Shown here in pieces: positions 39,401-51,394 of a stretch of 64,000 nt of DNA (within the stretch, counting starts at the first letter, position 1; each line of letters begins with the position of its first letter). The DNA comes from Vanilla planifolia (Eukaryota; Streptophyta; Magnoliopsida; Asparagales; Orchidaceae). The notes under the pieces are model-generated. The model did no database searches, was not told the origin of the DNA, and saw nothing but the letters and a program-made list of their open reading frames with translations. Both the position numbers and the translations under genes were made by a program. The stretch spans positions 326,229 through 390,228 of the forward strand of contig JAIUJO010000185.1 of assembly GCA_023846275.1 (NCBI GenBank), read 5' to 3'.

Positions 39401-40765
39401 TGTATATGTATTGTGTAGATATATTAGAATATTGATGCATACAAACTTTGTTTTTTGTATAATATGTATAGTTGAAATTCAAACGAGTGATTTGATAAGT
39501 TGAAATTTGGTTATACATATAGTTGATATTCATAACTTATGTGGGTATTTATGTTTTTGGCATTAGTTCAATTGACATGTCTAAAACATTTAAGTAATTG
39601 AAATTAACATGCGAACATTGATGCATGTCTTATTTTTTCATTTATGAGCATCATGCAAGATAGACTTTATATACTAGTTTTATGATTCATTTCATTCTTA
39701 TGAGCAATGAGAGAATATTCATGTAGAAATTGTTAATATGTATTCCATAAACCATTGACATTCCCTTAAGTATATCTACACCCCAATCTTTATTGCTTAT
39801 GCTTTATCAAGCGATTTCACAAATTAGTGGCTTTGTAAACTTAGATGTTATTTCATATATTAACTTTTAAAACTATCTCAGCAATAAGTAGCGATTGTCA
39901 CACGCCTCCAACACTAGACCATCTATTGGGATGAATATTTAAGAGTTTAGTTTTATTGATTGTGTTGTTATCATTTAGATTTAGAAAATAATAATACATT
40001 ATTATCTAAAATATTATTATTTTAAAATTATGTATGCTTTCCTTTTGAGTAAATGAAATTAATTAAGTTTCTATTATCAATTTATCTATTTATTTTGTCT
40101 ATATAAATAATAATTCTTATTGTAATGCAAAATGAAATCATTTAACGTTGATCCTAAACATAAATCCTATAGATTGAGATTACATCTCGCTTCATTATGC
40201 CTAAGTTATCAAGATGTAGTGTCTTCCAAACCTGGGATGTGGCACTCACTTATAAAGCCTTACATCCACCTAGTGCTCGATATGCCCTAGCTACTTGTTG
40301 TTCCCCTTTTTTTACCTATGCTTTGAATTCCTTCCATGCCCTAAAAATGTGATACATTGATTCATATTACACAAAAAAATCAAAAAAAAGTTTTTTTATG
40401 GAAAATGAAAAAATAATACTAACATTGTCTTTTCAAATCCATGACTTGTAGGTCACTGCCATTTACCTTGGTCTACTTTATGGTAAAAAAATTCGAATCT
40501 TTGAAAAAAAAGGAAAAAAGCATTAGGCTTTCAAAATATGTGGATCAATTTTAAACTAAAAAATTGAGGTAGCATTTCAAAATGCTTAAGTTGGTGTTTG
40601 TGCCACCCATGCTAAAATTTAAACAAAATCATAAGGTACAAAAAAATTTATCTGGTGTTGCAATCAGGCATCTAGGTATCCACAATATCAATATAACGAC
40701 TTCCTCAAGAATTCCTGATGAAATTATACTGAAATCATACACAAGGAAAACAAATGTTGACATAC

Positions 40766-40856
40766 CATTAAATCCATGAACAACAGAGGCAAAAATATCT
40801 TTCGCACGAGCGTCAAAATTTCAACCATCTTGCAGTCTTCCTCGAAAACCCTTTTT
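40766..40856 (-). pseudogene. KIN-7 exon 2 (frameshifted)
   Basis: Reads RVFEEDCKMVEI, then after a one-base deletion near 40,814-40,820 continues as DARAKDIFASVVHGFN and ends in G|GTATGTC. This aligns with the KIN-7 segment RxFxEDCKTxxVYEARTKDIVxxAVRGFNG. The acceptor side (ATCTCAAAAAGG) is poor, so its right edge is approximate. Confidence 0.88.
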
Positions 40857-40940
40857 GAGATTAAATAAAGAGGTTTACATCTTGATGATCATTAGAGCAA
40901 CAATATATTTGGAGGAGTGGTGGTGGTGGTGGGGACTTAC

Positions 40941-41070
40941 CAAACTCAAACACGGCTGATCGATTAACAAGGATGATGGAATTCTCCGAGATCCTCCAAG
41001 GGCTCATTTGAGACACTTTAGTCGAAAGTGGACGTCCATGCACAACATGTAGATCCACTCTATCAGTATT
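40941..41070 (-). pseudogene. KIN-7 exon 1 (motor N-terminus)
   Basis: Clean splice signals: acceptor TTATGTTATTCAG|AAT and donor TTTG|GTAAGT. The exon has no stop and reads NTDRVDLHVVHGRPLS, then MSPWRISENSIILVNRS and FEFG. KIN-7 proteins start MERIxVAVRxRPLS...SPWRISGNSI...FEFD. Here the codons aligned with M-E/D-R are ACT-GAT-AGA, so the start ATG is missing. Alternatively the real start lies in an unseen upstream exon, since a working-looking acceptor precedes this one. A (GGT)n microsatellite abuts the donor at 40,917-40,934. Confidence 0.88.
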
Positions 41071-41133
41071 CTGAATAACATAAAGAGAGAAGAAAAAAAT
41101 TTGTAGTGAGCTTTCCCTCTCATCCGCAGCCAA

Positions 41134-43222
41134 TTCATAGTGATGAATGAACTTCTAGTTAATTAGGTTGTTGCCTGGTGGGTGTAGATCTGACCCGATT
41201 TGTTATTATTCCTACGCGTCCAATCTGGCACAGTGTGACACGATTAGCACACCATGTGTTATGCTAATTTGTGATCGATAATTTAACTTTTCAAAAAAAT
41301 ATATTAAAAGCGACCAAAATTTAAATATTTGTGAAATGTCAATACTATCTAATGATATGGCACACCACATGTTTTTTGGTCATACTATTTCAAGATGTGG
41401 CACCTCATGCCAAATTAAAAGCGACCTAAATAAACTCAGCACACACTTTTCTTGTGAAGTACATAACAATAAAAAACCAATTAGCTACATTGGATTAGTT
41501 ATTTGCAATAAACGTATCATACTTTACATGGAAGCACAAGTTGATATTCAAAGAAATCCCTCTTATATTCTCGTGTTCTTATATGACAAATGCAAGGCAT
41601 ATCTTTTTCTTAAATGAAGAGGTCATGAAAGAATGTCAAAGAATTAATAAGATTAATTGCATAACATTTGAAATATTACAATCTATAATAAATAAATCAT
41701 AAAGAAGACAACATAAATGAAGGCTAAAATAATTGTAACGGATGCATGAACATGAATTACCTCATCAGTCATTCTCTTTTGGAAAGGCCCAGGACACTAG
41801 GTCACCTTCCTCCTTGCTTGAACAAAAAAAGCATTAACTAATAATACTAACAATAATAATAAAAATAATAATAGCAATAGTATCTCTTTAAAGATAAAAC
41901 ATAGCAATGCAAAATAAATAAAAGGAAATAAAAAAATGTCAAAATATGAAGCCAAGTCTTTTAGGTGCATGATAAGCTAAGGAATTGTAAACAATAAACA
42001 AATATATTGCATGATTAGAGGATTAAACAAAAAGATAAATAAATAAATTAAAATGAAAATGTATATACATAATGAACAACAAAACAATCACTTATAGTGC
42101 AAAGAACTCAAATAATTACAAGGAAAAAAGGTGACCCTTTTGAGATAAAAAATGTTAACATTGTAATATTCTCATAACTAAAGAGTGGGATTGATGAGGA
42201 GGAATACAAGCCAAACAATGCCAATGAGGGCCATAAACAGTTTCAAAACTATTAAAGGAGGCCTTGAGCAATCGTAAGATGTTGGTTGAACAAACCCAAC
42301 AGCAAAATGATTGAGGTTAATTTTGGAAAACCTTTCTTTTTGCTTTACTTTATGAAATTATATACTAACAAATATTCCACAACTCCATGGTAAATAATTG
42401 TTTGATAATCATAAAATGTTTTGAAGTAATTTGTTTTAAAGAAAAATTAAAGTTATGCTCACATTGAATCTTAGACATCTTATTAGCAAGACAGGGTCAA
42501 TTCCAAATGAACTGCAACTTATTGGAAATTTGGCAACATTTAACATCAAATATTTTGGACAAAGACATTAAACATAGTATAGTTCTAGCAAATAAAGTAC
42601 AAGTCACTTCTTTGCCTAACTTCATAAACTTTTTCTTTGCAGGTCATGTTAGGAATCCATAATAAAGCCAGTGTCATACCTGAAAGGCCAATCTTATTAT
42701 GAACACCGCCATGAAGAACTACAAAACATTTCATGTCGCACATGTGACAAGGCTATTACTAGATCCATCAAGCACAACTCCTAATCTAGTAGATTAAAGC
42801 CAATCCAATGCCATCCCATGTAGTCTTAAAGATGTTAATGACTAGTTAATTTAATCATTAGATGTTCCATATACCATAAAGAATAAAATACAAGTATTTA
42901 TAAGGTTTAGAGAAGTAAAAATTGAAACCTAAATTTTAGAAATATTCAAAATAGAAATCAATAAGCCACACAAATAAGCTAATAAAAACCATTGTCTCTT
43001 TCTAGAAACATATAATATACTATGACTTCCTTTAGCCATGATAGGACACCAGAAGGCAAATTAATGGTTAGGGAAAACTTGATGCTCTTGTAGGCTAACC
43101 ATAAGCAAGTTTACAAATAAAAGACAATTGGCAACTAGCAACAAAAAGTCTGTCTAACCATCACATAAATATTGAAAAAAAGGAATTAGATTGCCAATCA
43201 ACCAATGGAAAAAAGCACAAAC
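41134..43222. other. Between KIN-7 exon 13 and displaced exon 1; nothing certain
   Basis: On the duplication model this 2.1 kb holds the lost 3' end of one kinesin copy and the 5' flank of the next. I could not identify C-terminal exons, a promoter or a polyadenylation signal with confidence. The open + strand frame at 41,336-41,617 matches nothing I know. Confidence 0.35.
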
Positions 43223-43378
43223 CTTGAACGAATATCTTTTTTCATCCCTTTCAAAACATAATTTCAATGAGTCAAGATTCTAGAACTTACTTTCTTGCTC
43301 CAATAACCTTATCTCTTGACAAGCTCTTGCTTTCTTTTCCTCCAACTACAAAGCTATTTGCTCCTTCCCAAGATCATT
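43223..43378 (-). pseudogene. KIN-7 exon 13 (coiled coil, two TAG stops)
   Basis: Acceptor GTGTTACAG|AAT, donor TTCAAG|GTTTGT. It reads NDLGKEQIAL-stop-LEEKKARACQEIRLLEQESK, then F-stop-NLDSLKLCFERDEKRYSFK. Family: MExEKLALELEEExxxxxExxxxIKEQQxKIxNLSSL. TAG stops are at 43,346-43,348 and 43,280-43,282. Further C-terminal exons were not recognised between here and exon 1 at 41.07 kb. Confidence 0.85.
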
Positions 43379-43495
43379 CTGTAACACAAAAATTGAATGC
43401 AATCATGAAGAACAGTGTCTCAACAAATTAAATATCAAATTGAAAAATAAACTGTAGAGCCACACACCAGACCTATAATAAATTATTTTTTGTAC

Positions 43496-43536
43496 AGATG
43501 AAGAATTTCGTCTTCAAGATGTTCAGAGTGAGAGCT
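43496..43536 (-). pseudogene. KIN-7 exon 12
   Basis: 41 nt. Acceptor TATGTTGTAG|AGC, donor CATCT|GTACAA. It reads SHSEHLEDEILHL, matching the family string GSHAEVLExEILxLR. No stop. Confidence 0.82.
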
Positions 43537-43630
43537 CTACAACATATATGCATAAAAAGATTACTCTTTTGGTGGTTGGGTAAACAAAGAGGTCAGAAGT
43601 CCTTGAAGTAAAAAAGAAGCACTAACAACT

Positions 43631-43690
43631 TTTCCCAAAGCTCCTCTATTTCCCATTTTTGTCGCTTCAAGTGTGCAGTATCAGTCACAA
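43631..43690 (-). pseudogene. KIN-7 exon 11 (neck)
   Basis: Reads VTDTAHLKRQKWEIEELWEK. It matches the KIN-7N/7O neck LTDAALLKRQKxEIEELRxKL, a coiled-coil starter. The acceptor region (TTCAAAAAGATT) needs a one-base adjustment to join exon 10 in phase, so a small indel is likely. Confidence 0.9.
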
Positions 43691-43846
43691 TCTTTTTGTT
43701 CAATGAAAAACAATTTCAAAAGTTAAAATGATATGCAAATATTTAAAAGAAATCAATTAAAGAAAATAAAGAGAAATATGCAAAACAGTTATAGCCTGCT
43801 TAATTAAAAGTTATTTTATAGGGCGAATAGCTTGTAGATGAAGTAC

Positions 43847-43929
43847 ATCTCATTCACATAGCCACAATTTTTTACTTGAACAGCCCTGCTTGCAAACAAG
43901 AGACTGCTTTTTGTCTCATCTACATGGAT
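43847..43929 (-). pseudogene. KIN-7 exon 10
   Basis: Reads IHVDETKSSLLFASRAVQV and then KNCGYVNE, ending GAGAT|GTACTT. It matches IHxDETKSSLQFASRALRVxNCAxVNEI, the end of the motor core. No stop in the exon. It is separated from exon 9 by about 6.9 kb of repeat-rich intron. Confidence 0.93.
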
Positions 43930-46840
43930 CTTCCACAAAAAATATGATCAATAACTTACATTAATCACTTAATATTTGATAAATATTTCATCTAAAGAAC
44001 TAAAAGATCTCTTGTAAATAGCATATCATTAATACAAGGACAAGCCAATAGAAAAATGATAGGTCATTGCAGTAAAATTATTTATGAAGTTCTTTTCACT
44101 AAATTCAGGCCAAACATGATAAGCCCCACCACTACACTGCAAGTCCCTATGTAACTGGCTAGATTTGAAATAATAGCATGGTTGCAACAAATCATTGTAA
44201 AGCATACCATAGTAACTGTTCAAGGGATTAAGAATGTGAGATAAAACAAGAAAAACCTCAAAGTGATATAAGTCGAACTGTATAGGTTCCTAAGTGATTT
44301 GTGTTTTAATAGTAGGAAGCATTGCTGTCATCATCTAAAATCTAAAAGAAAAGGGTTTCAGGTGGACATTACTCTTTAGAAATAGAAGTAATCCAATATT
44401 GACAAGTTTTATACAACCCACAAAATCCATCATATTAAAGTTTGTTGTTGTTTTATCAACTTCTTCAACAAAAATAATAGCTATGTCCATATACTCAGTT
44501 TGTGCAAACACGTTTTCTATTCCTAAACTAACCTTTACAAACAGTCATAAAATCGTCTATTATCTCTATAGTTGTGCCATGTTTTTTCATAGAGCAAAAA
44601 ATAATTTAAGAACAAAAAAATGAAAAACTACTCTGTATATTGATGAACCATATGCTTTTTAACTATTTGAAAAACACAAATTTGTTCACACATAAGACTA
44701 AATTAAATGAACCCCTTGCAACCTTGCTAAGACAGCTTTGTTACTTTGACGGTGCAACTTCGACGACATTAGAACATTGATTAGTGTTTTGGATTGCAAA
44801 AGCTTTTATTATGACAAGTATTTCCCCCTTCTTTTAGTGTTGGATTTTTAGTAATATGCTCTTAGGCCTCTTGGCCTTGAGAAGGTGCTCCCATGATGAG
44901 TGAAGGAGGGTTGCCTTCTCCAAATTGCTATTCACCCGAGGTGCTAGAGAAGGTAGAGACCACTTCTTTGATCAAAATCAAACCAGCATCTTCATATAAA
45001 GAGGAACCTGAAGTGGTGTTTGAAGGAGATGAGATAAAGTAGAAAGTTGCTCCTTTCAAATTAACATTAATTACGACATACTCTCATGGTTGCCCAAGCA
45101 TATAAATATTATGATTTGAATTCAAGAAAATTAAGTTTAGTGCATTTTTCTCAATGAGGTTTCTTGATCACCAACACATTCTTGTTGAATTCTATTTGGA
45201 AGAGGATTAGTTTTAGCACTAACTACATACAATGAAAACTATTATGGAGTCTTTATATGGCACTAACTACATCCAAATATGAGTCTTTATATGGCATTAA
45301 GATTTTCAGCTTAATTCAAAACACTTTTGAGCTCTGAATTGGATCTCTTTCAAGTATTTTCCTAGTGACAGCTTGTCTATAAACTCCTGTAATCTCTCAA
45401 AAATAAATCCATTGTAAGAAATGCAAATCTAGAATTCAAACATATATTTAATTGTGAGCATCTAATAAAAGTGCAAAAAGCCTACAATCTAATTTATATG
45501 AGTATATAGTTGCAAAGGTATTGTTATGAGGAATAAACTGATATGTGATTTGTAGTTTTAAGAGGTGAATTGAATTTGTTGTGAATTTATAAGGAAAATA
45601 TTAATAAAAAAATCATTTTAGTCCTCTTAACTTCTCCCATGCCAAAGACGTAGTGCATATGTTTGGAAAACTTTAGGAGAGAAGAAAGAGCACAAAAGCA
45701 CGAAGAGAGAAAGAGAAGAGTTAAAGAAGAAGGAAAGAAAACAATATTGTAATTTGAAAAAAAAGATTGAAAAAAGAAAAAGGAAGAGTATTGGAAAGAA
45801 AGGGATGCATAAGAGTTCCCTAAGAAGTCTAAATTGCTGAAGATCATTACATTTGTTTAGTGTAATGATCGTACAAGACAATTATTTAGATCATACAAGT
45901 ATGACCCTTGCAGCTGCAGTTGGGAAGCTTTTTGGCCTATGTGTGTGAAGGGAAAATGATAAAAATTTTATTGGTCTGACCAAATGAAGATATAGTATGA
46001 TGGTTTACTAAAAACTCCATTGCATTTGAAAATTTTGAGAGCTTAAGTCAATTTTATAATTTACACTATCACATTAGCACAACAAGATGATCATACCAAT
46101 ATGACACATGAGTAGATGTTAACAATCATTCTAATACATAATGAAAATCAAAGAATACAATAAGCTATGTACCATTTAATAAGAGATCGTCTTGTCCAAT
46201 TGCTCATCCAACCACCTTTACTTATATGAGTATGGATTGTATTAGAACAATGTATATATAGAACCGATACATAAATGCATTGATATGTTTATCATGCTTT
46301 ATACTTGTATGATGCTATTATTGGCCTATTACAATCAACATTATGGTGTTGTACATATATGTTATAGATAGTAAAACTGCAAAAGGTGAATTGGACCAAT
46401 ATAATTAGTTGTTAGAGATTTCTTAACTTCATGCAAATACAAGGATTGAACAAAACCTATACAATCCATTCCTTGATTACTTAATAGAAATTGATTGTAC
46501 AATACATTGTCCAACCAATATATTAGGCATGGGTTGTGTAGTACGATATGAGATATTTTACCTTACAAAAGCATTCACAAAACCTTTTCCACAATGAAAA
46601 TGTGTTCATCAATAAAGACATGAAGACAAGACAAGTGATGTAATTGTTTTTACTTCTAAGTGGGCTAAATCTAATCTCCCTAAATGTCTCATCAAGAGGA
46701 CATCAATAGTGCATGAGAAGGCATACACAATGCTACTAAAGACAGAAGGAAATAAGAGAACAACAATGAAGCCCACTTGACTTACTAAATAACCCCAAAA
46801 AAGAAACATATATTAGAGATGCACATCTTCATCTAAGCAA
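43930..46840. other. Left part of kinesin intron 9; repeats not identified
   Basis: Apart from the short open segment at 44,881-45,043 I see no gene. A minus-strand frame at 44,029-44,223 contains SSQLHRDLQCSGGAYHVW, which is unlike random AT sequence but matches nothing I can name. The stretch 45,650-45,800 is purine-rich on the + strand. Confidence 0.35.
44881..45043 (+). other. Short open segment of unknown origin
   Basis: 54 codons without a stop, GC-richer than its surroundings. It includes MMSEGGLPSPNCYSPEVLEK and ends EEPEVVFEGDEIK then TAG. It starts straight after a TGA. The composition looks more protein-like than chance AT-rich frames nearby, but I recognise no family. It lies inside kinesin intron 9, on the opposite strand. 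It could be a captured exon or transposon scrap. Confidence 0.3.
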
Positions 46841-46849
46841 GAAGCTTGG

Positions 46850-48300
46850 AGAAAACTTATAATTTCTAGTCCTTAGTAAAAAAAAGTTGTTCTAATTAAT
46901 TGAGCCAAAAGCTTGAGATATATTAATTTTTATGAAAAGGCCATTTTAGGTTATTTGGCACTAACTTTCTAAGCATGTTTTATAGCCAACTTCATGTTAT
47001 CATGAAGGTATTACTATTGATAAAAGCTGCTTACACATATTGGATAATGTTGGGAATCATGGGGGGGAGGAATCTATTAGCCAAAATTTTGGTAATGATC
47101 TTATAAACATAACTAAAAAGAGATTGGTCTATCCTCTAATATTTATTGGGCAATAATTGTCTTTGCAATAAGCACGATACTATAACACAAATGTTGGTGC
47201 AATCCCTATTGTAACAAAGGCCTAAGTGACAACCATAATAAAATTCCTCCAAATGATATGCAAACAATCCAAAAAGAACTGAACAATGTACGCAACTGAT
47301 CAGATTGCTTCAAATTCAAAAAAGGATTGATAGTTTCAAGAATCCCACGAAGATCAATGTTTCAAAAGCTTATTGAATGGAGATCATCAATCCAATTGAG
47401 CACAAAGGGCAAATTATAGCCCAAAGTAGTATATGGGGATCTCAACAACAAAGGCTTGTATTCAATCATCAAGGCACCAACAAAAATAGTCATTCAAGAG
47501 AATTTCATTCCTTCCTACATTTTAATCACCATAAAATAAAGTTAAAGTTTTTTTCTTGAACATGCAACCAACAAAACTTTGCATGTTGAGAAATCCACAA
47601 GAGATAAACTTCTTAAAGCTAAGGATATCAAGTTGACATTGTCTTTCCTTATAAATCAACCAATCATGAAAGGAGAAGATGCTCTTGTGGAAAAGAAAAA
47701 ATCAATCTTTTCTTCAAGGGATCTAGACCCCTTTCAGAACTTCCAAAAAACTTTTATTCACTTAAGCTTGGTTAAGTAATTTTGAGGGCCATCTCACATG
47801 GTAAAATTCCTTGGTACTCCATAATAAGTTAAAATTTCAATAGTTAGTTCAAACTATCATGAACTTTAAGAAGATTCCCCTTGGATTTGGACATATAAGA
47901 AACGATGCAAGTTAAGTCATCAGAGAAAGGGTTTAAGGAGAACCACACAAAGGAATTAGCAAAAACCATCACCAATCATCATTTGACAGATTCCAACAAA
48001 TCATAGAATGGATTTGATTCCTTAAACAATTGTTGAGCAAAATAAAGGTGGGGCCCAAGCAAGGAACACCATCCACCATAATATTTATAAGAAGAATATC
48101 TACATTTCTTATTTTCTTTCTTCCCATTATCTCCAATTAAAGGGGGGTAAAGCCTCTAAATTTATACCAAGAGGCTATCTTAAAATCCAAGTCATTGTAA
48201 GCATAATTAGTAAAAAAACCTAAGGCTGGGGGCCTTTATTGTGAAATAGTCTTAAATTATGAAGGATGCTTTAAAATTCAACATCATCAAGTTGGATCCC
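46850..48300 (-). mobile_element. LINE relic (reverse transcriptase traces), minus strand
   Basis: With frame changes, the minus strand of 47,070-47,140 reads DRPIS, then YKIITKILANRF (compare YRPISLCNxxYKIxxKxLAxRL of LINE RT), followed at lower coordinates by traces of the AFVPGR and KxDxxKAYD motifs. Upstream (47,200-48,300) probable linker and ORF1-side traces are weaker. It sits in kinesin intron 9 in the same strand sense as the gene. Confidence 0.5.
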
Positions 48301-50804
48301 AAGTAAAGCCATAATCGTATGCTTAAAGGACTTAAGTGGATCTCCAACAACTAACATTCAAACAATGAACAACTGAGGGTTCATTCATTGAGCTAGAGAG
48401 GAGAATTAATAATTCCCAAAAAAAGGAAGGGAAGAGGAATCACCTCTTTTTAAGGGACGATGGCCTTAATTGTATTAGATTGAGTCATAATCGAACTTTA
48501 AAGGACAAATCTTATAACTAATGGCTATCACGTTATGGCAATCAGCACCAACTTAACGAAGTTAGGAGAACCCATTCCCCACATATCAATGGTGTCTTGC
48601 TCTAGCTTTCAATGACATGGCCTCAACAAGATGCATGTATGCTAAGAACTTGTATTTTAATACCATACCTAACAAGGGAACTAAACCATTCACCTCATAT
48701 CCTAATGCCAACTCTAAGAAGATGTCAACACTACCATTCTAGCATAGTTAAAATTAAGTTGCTACACAAGGTTTGCTTGAAAAATGAATTAAGACTTTTA
48801 GATAATTGTAGGTGGCTTTGGAATAAAGTTTCATGGAATAATTTTTTAAAGGAGAGGCTAGGAAGGTAGGGAAAACATCAGCATTGTATGTATAAGAGGG
48901 GAGGTAGTTGAAGTGATTGGAACAAGAATGGCAATAGAAGTTGATGCTAGTGCCATGCTTGTGTGAGGAGAGAGTGGGCACAACTTATGCCTATTTCATT
49001 GATTTAGAAAGGTGAGTTCTAGCCTTCATCCAAAGATAAAGCTGTTAGTAGGAAGCAAGAGAGGGGGAAAAAGCATCGTATAGAGGACAAAGGAATAAAA
49101 AGACAATGAGATAAGGATTTGAGAGACAAAGAAATGATGCATAGTACAGTACCTAGTAAATCAAAGGATCGTTGACGAGGGCTAAGATCAACTAGATCGA
49201 ACAATCATAACTAGTGATGAATAAAAAAGGGAGCTTGCCCACCAAGGAGGCATTGTGAAGATGATAGAGACATCGAAAGATAAAGATGATGACAAGAAAG
49301 AAAGGAAGCATAGAGTGAAAGAACAAAAAGGCATGAAAAGATGGTGTAACACAAAAGAATGGAATGGTGTGCTAGTATAATGTCAACAAATGAACAAAGA
49401 TTACAAAGAAAGACCATATAAGAATAACAATGATTTAAGCAAGATGTGGTACAAACACTAACAATCTTAACCAAAGGGGAGGTATGTACTCCAAGCCACT
49501 GCGATAGAGAAAACTCATTTTTAGTTGTAGCAATATTTGGGAGATGACAATTATCTTAAAAATAATTTTTAAAATGGAGAAAGATCATTATGAAGTTCAT
49601 AACTACTACCTCAACAATGTTTTTGTTATTATGAAAAGTAGTATAAATTATTTGTCAAAAATGTAGGAAATATGCAAGTAAAGAAATGCCACTTCATGAA
49701 GTGCTTATCATTGAACATATACAGTTATAGCTTCAGAGTATTTTGTTGTCAATTTCTAACAACTATGAATCATGAATAAAATCCAAAAGTAGACAATCAA
49801 AAGGATTTCAAAGCTTCAACTAATTTCCAAATATTTAGGGTACTAGTCATGAGATTGCATTCAAACTCATTAAATCCAAAATTGATGAAAAAAATCAAGG
49901 GACAGATAAAAAGATGGAAATCAACAAAACAGCACGAAGCAACAAAACAAATTTCACGGCCATACCCAGAGACATGTTGCAAGTTGTCGAAGCACACATT
50001 GCAGTGCATTAGCCAAGCGCCGCATGTGAAGGTGCATGAGCACACACAAAAGGGCAAGACACAAAAGGCAAGTGTGCGTGCATAGGGCAGGCACTCGTGT
50101 AATGACCAACTACATTTTGCACGCAATAAATAGTAACCACTCTCCTGGACAACCCACTGACATAGGTGTACAAATGTAGGGTGTAGAGCGCACATGAGTA
50201 GATAGACTAAAATAGGTGTAGAATTATAAATTTTTTATCAAATTCACATCTTTTTGATTTTATAATTAAATATTGTACCCAAACCTCTATAAAAAGTGAT
50301 GACGGGGATGTATGAACTAGAAGTCCATGAAGACAATACTACTTGAATTGATTCTTAGAGAATTCAATCTTTTATGAAAAACATCCTCCTCTCCCTTCAC
50401 CTTGTTCCCTTGCTTCTTGTCATTTTCACACTTTCACTTCCACTAATGATGGCTCAAGATGAAAACACCTTGCAAAAAAAATCAAGTACTTCATTAAATT
50501 CAACATGAGTTCATTGTATATGTGAAACTGATTTTTGTCCCTTGAACACAACGAACAACATATGGATAACATAAAATTATTTAAGGCAACACAAGTTAGT
50601 GGCTTAACCATGACAATACTTTTAGCCGAAGCTTATAAGGTCCTAATTAATTTTAATTTACATCTATTATGTTAGGCATCTTGATGACCTTAATAATCCA
50701 CAGCCTTATATTTTTACTATTGTCTGGTCAATTACAAGGGCAGTATGGGAATTCATGCAGTAAATTCCTCAGTAAATTTAAATCTAATAAATTGAATAAG
50801 GAAC
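48301..50804. other. Right part of kinesin intron 9; unidentified repeats
   Basis: No recognised coding motif. A GC-richer island at about 49,960-50,200 is open on both strands over short distances and may be part of an LTR or another repeat. I could not assign it. Confidence 0.35.
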
Positions 50805-50906
50805 CTGTGAGAGGGTGATGTTACAAATCGTAGAAGTATTTGCATTTCCGCAAAGAGAAGACTGAAAATTCAAGTTAACTTGCTATCCTGATATGGTACA
50901 TGACCA
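50805..50906 (-). pseudogene. KIN-7 exon 9 (stop and frameshift)
   Basis: Acceptor GATCTAG|TGG joins exon 8 in phase to give GGHVPYQDSKLT. TGA follows at 50,870-50,872 (family Arg, CGA). After a one-base deletion near 50,861-50,866 the frame resumes as CGNANTSTICNITLSQ, ending CAG|GTTCC. The family string is [32 protein letters not shown]. Confidence 0.93.
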
Positions 50907-50980
50907 CTAGATCACAATCTTCCATTAGAAAACATGCGAGCCATATAATTGAAAAGTAAAAATATAATGATGCGACATAC

Positions 50981-51126
50981 CCTTAGCTTTGAACACCATC
51001 GCTTAGTTTCCTATTTACGGTACCAAGGGTCATCAAGGACTTATTTATATATGAGCCTTCTCTCAAGCACGCACCTTCTGCACCGGTTCTAACAACACTT
51101 ATTGATCTAGAAACATCCACCAAATT
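50981..51126 (-). pseudogene. KIN-7 exon 8 (switch II)
   Basis: Acceptor TTTTTGATAG|AATTTG. It reads NLVDVSRSISVVRTGAEG, then ACLREGSYINKSLMTLGTV and LSDGVQS followed by TAA (50,983-50,985; family has Gln, CAA to TAA). Switch II, normally DLAGSE, is DVSRSI, so the Gly that contacts the gamma-phosphate and the Glu of the salt bridge are both lost. Confidence 0.95.
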
Positions 51127-51243
51127 CTATCAAAAAGAAAAAAAATGTTACACAAGCCATCATGAATTATTCGAAAAAGAAGCATAAGAGATGACAATAA
51201 AACAAACCAAAAGCACGTTTATTTAGCCTCCAAAACAACATAC

Positions 51244-51318
51244 CAAAATAGATACATGAACGACATCAAAACAATTAATTGAATCAACTTCTCCACTTCT
51301 CTCCCTAGTTTCAACAAT
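51244..51318 (-). pseudogene. KIN-7 exon 7
   Basis: 75 nt, phase 0 on both sides. It reads IVETRERSGEVDSINCFDVV, then HVSIL, and ends TTG|GTATGT. It aligns with the KIN-7 loop VIESRxxxx...SxDAVRVSVL that leads into switch II. No stop. Confidence 0.9.
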
Positions 51319-51394
51319 CTCGAATTAAATTTAATTAGTTGAGATACTTAAAAAGAGTTCAACAGAAAGCACGATAACAAACAAATATACATGC

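Larger units (their letters stand above)
34150..40420 (+). repeat. Left copy of a direct repeat of at least 6.3 kb
   Basis: Matches 57,731-64,000 in order and orientation along its whole length. For example, a stretch near 39,570-39,700 differs from 63,170-63,300 at roughly 14 of 128 positions compared by eye (about 89% identical). The left edge is sharp at about 34,150: sequence to its left does not match that left of 57,731. Similarity runs at least to 40,407, where the right copy meets the window end, so the true right edge is unknown. It contains a Ty3/gypsy gag scrap and a degenerate short tandem repeat. It lies just downstream of kinesin exon 2 on the minus strand. Confidence 0.92.
40766..41070 (-). 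pseudogene. KIN-7 kinesin head fragment: exons 1 and 2, displaced
   Basis: These two exons encode the first strands of a KIN-7 (CENP-E-like) motor domain, up to the residue before the P-loop exon. The P-loop exon itself is not next to them: it lies 11 kb away at 52.2 kb, upstream on the minus strand. Exon 2 ends with a phase-1 donor (G|GTATGTC), which fits exon 3 at 52,293 (starts GT, completing Gly), so both descend from the same gene structure. Left of exon 2 comes the 34-40 kb direct repeat. This is either a displaced piece or, more likely, the head of a second, truncated gene copy. Exon 2 carries a one-base deletion, so it is not functional. Confidence 0.88.

Noticed and set aside
45587..45881. 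Two overlapping minus-strand frames rich in Phe, Ser and Leu
   Set aside because: They reflect a purine-rich tract on the + strand; no domain.
49797..50195. Minus-strand frame of 132 codons with many Cys residues
   Set aside because: No ordered Cys spacing of a known domain; also open on the + strand; likely part of an unidentified repeat.
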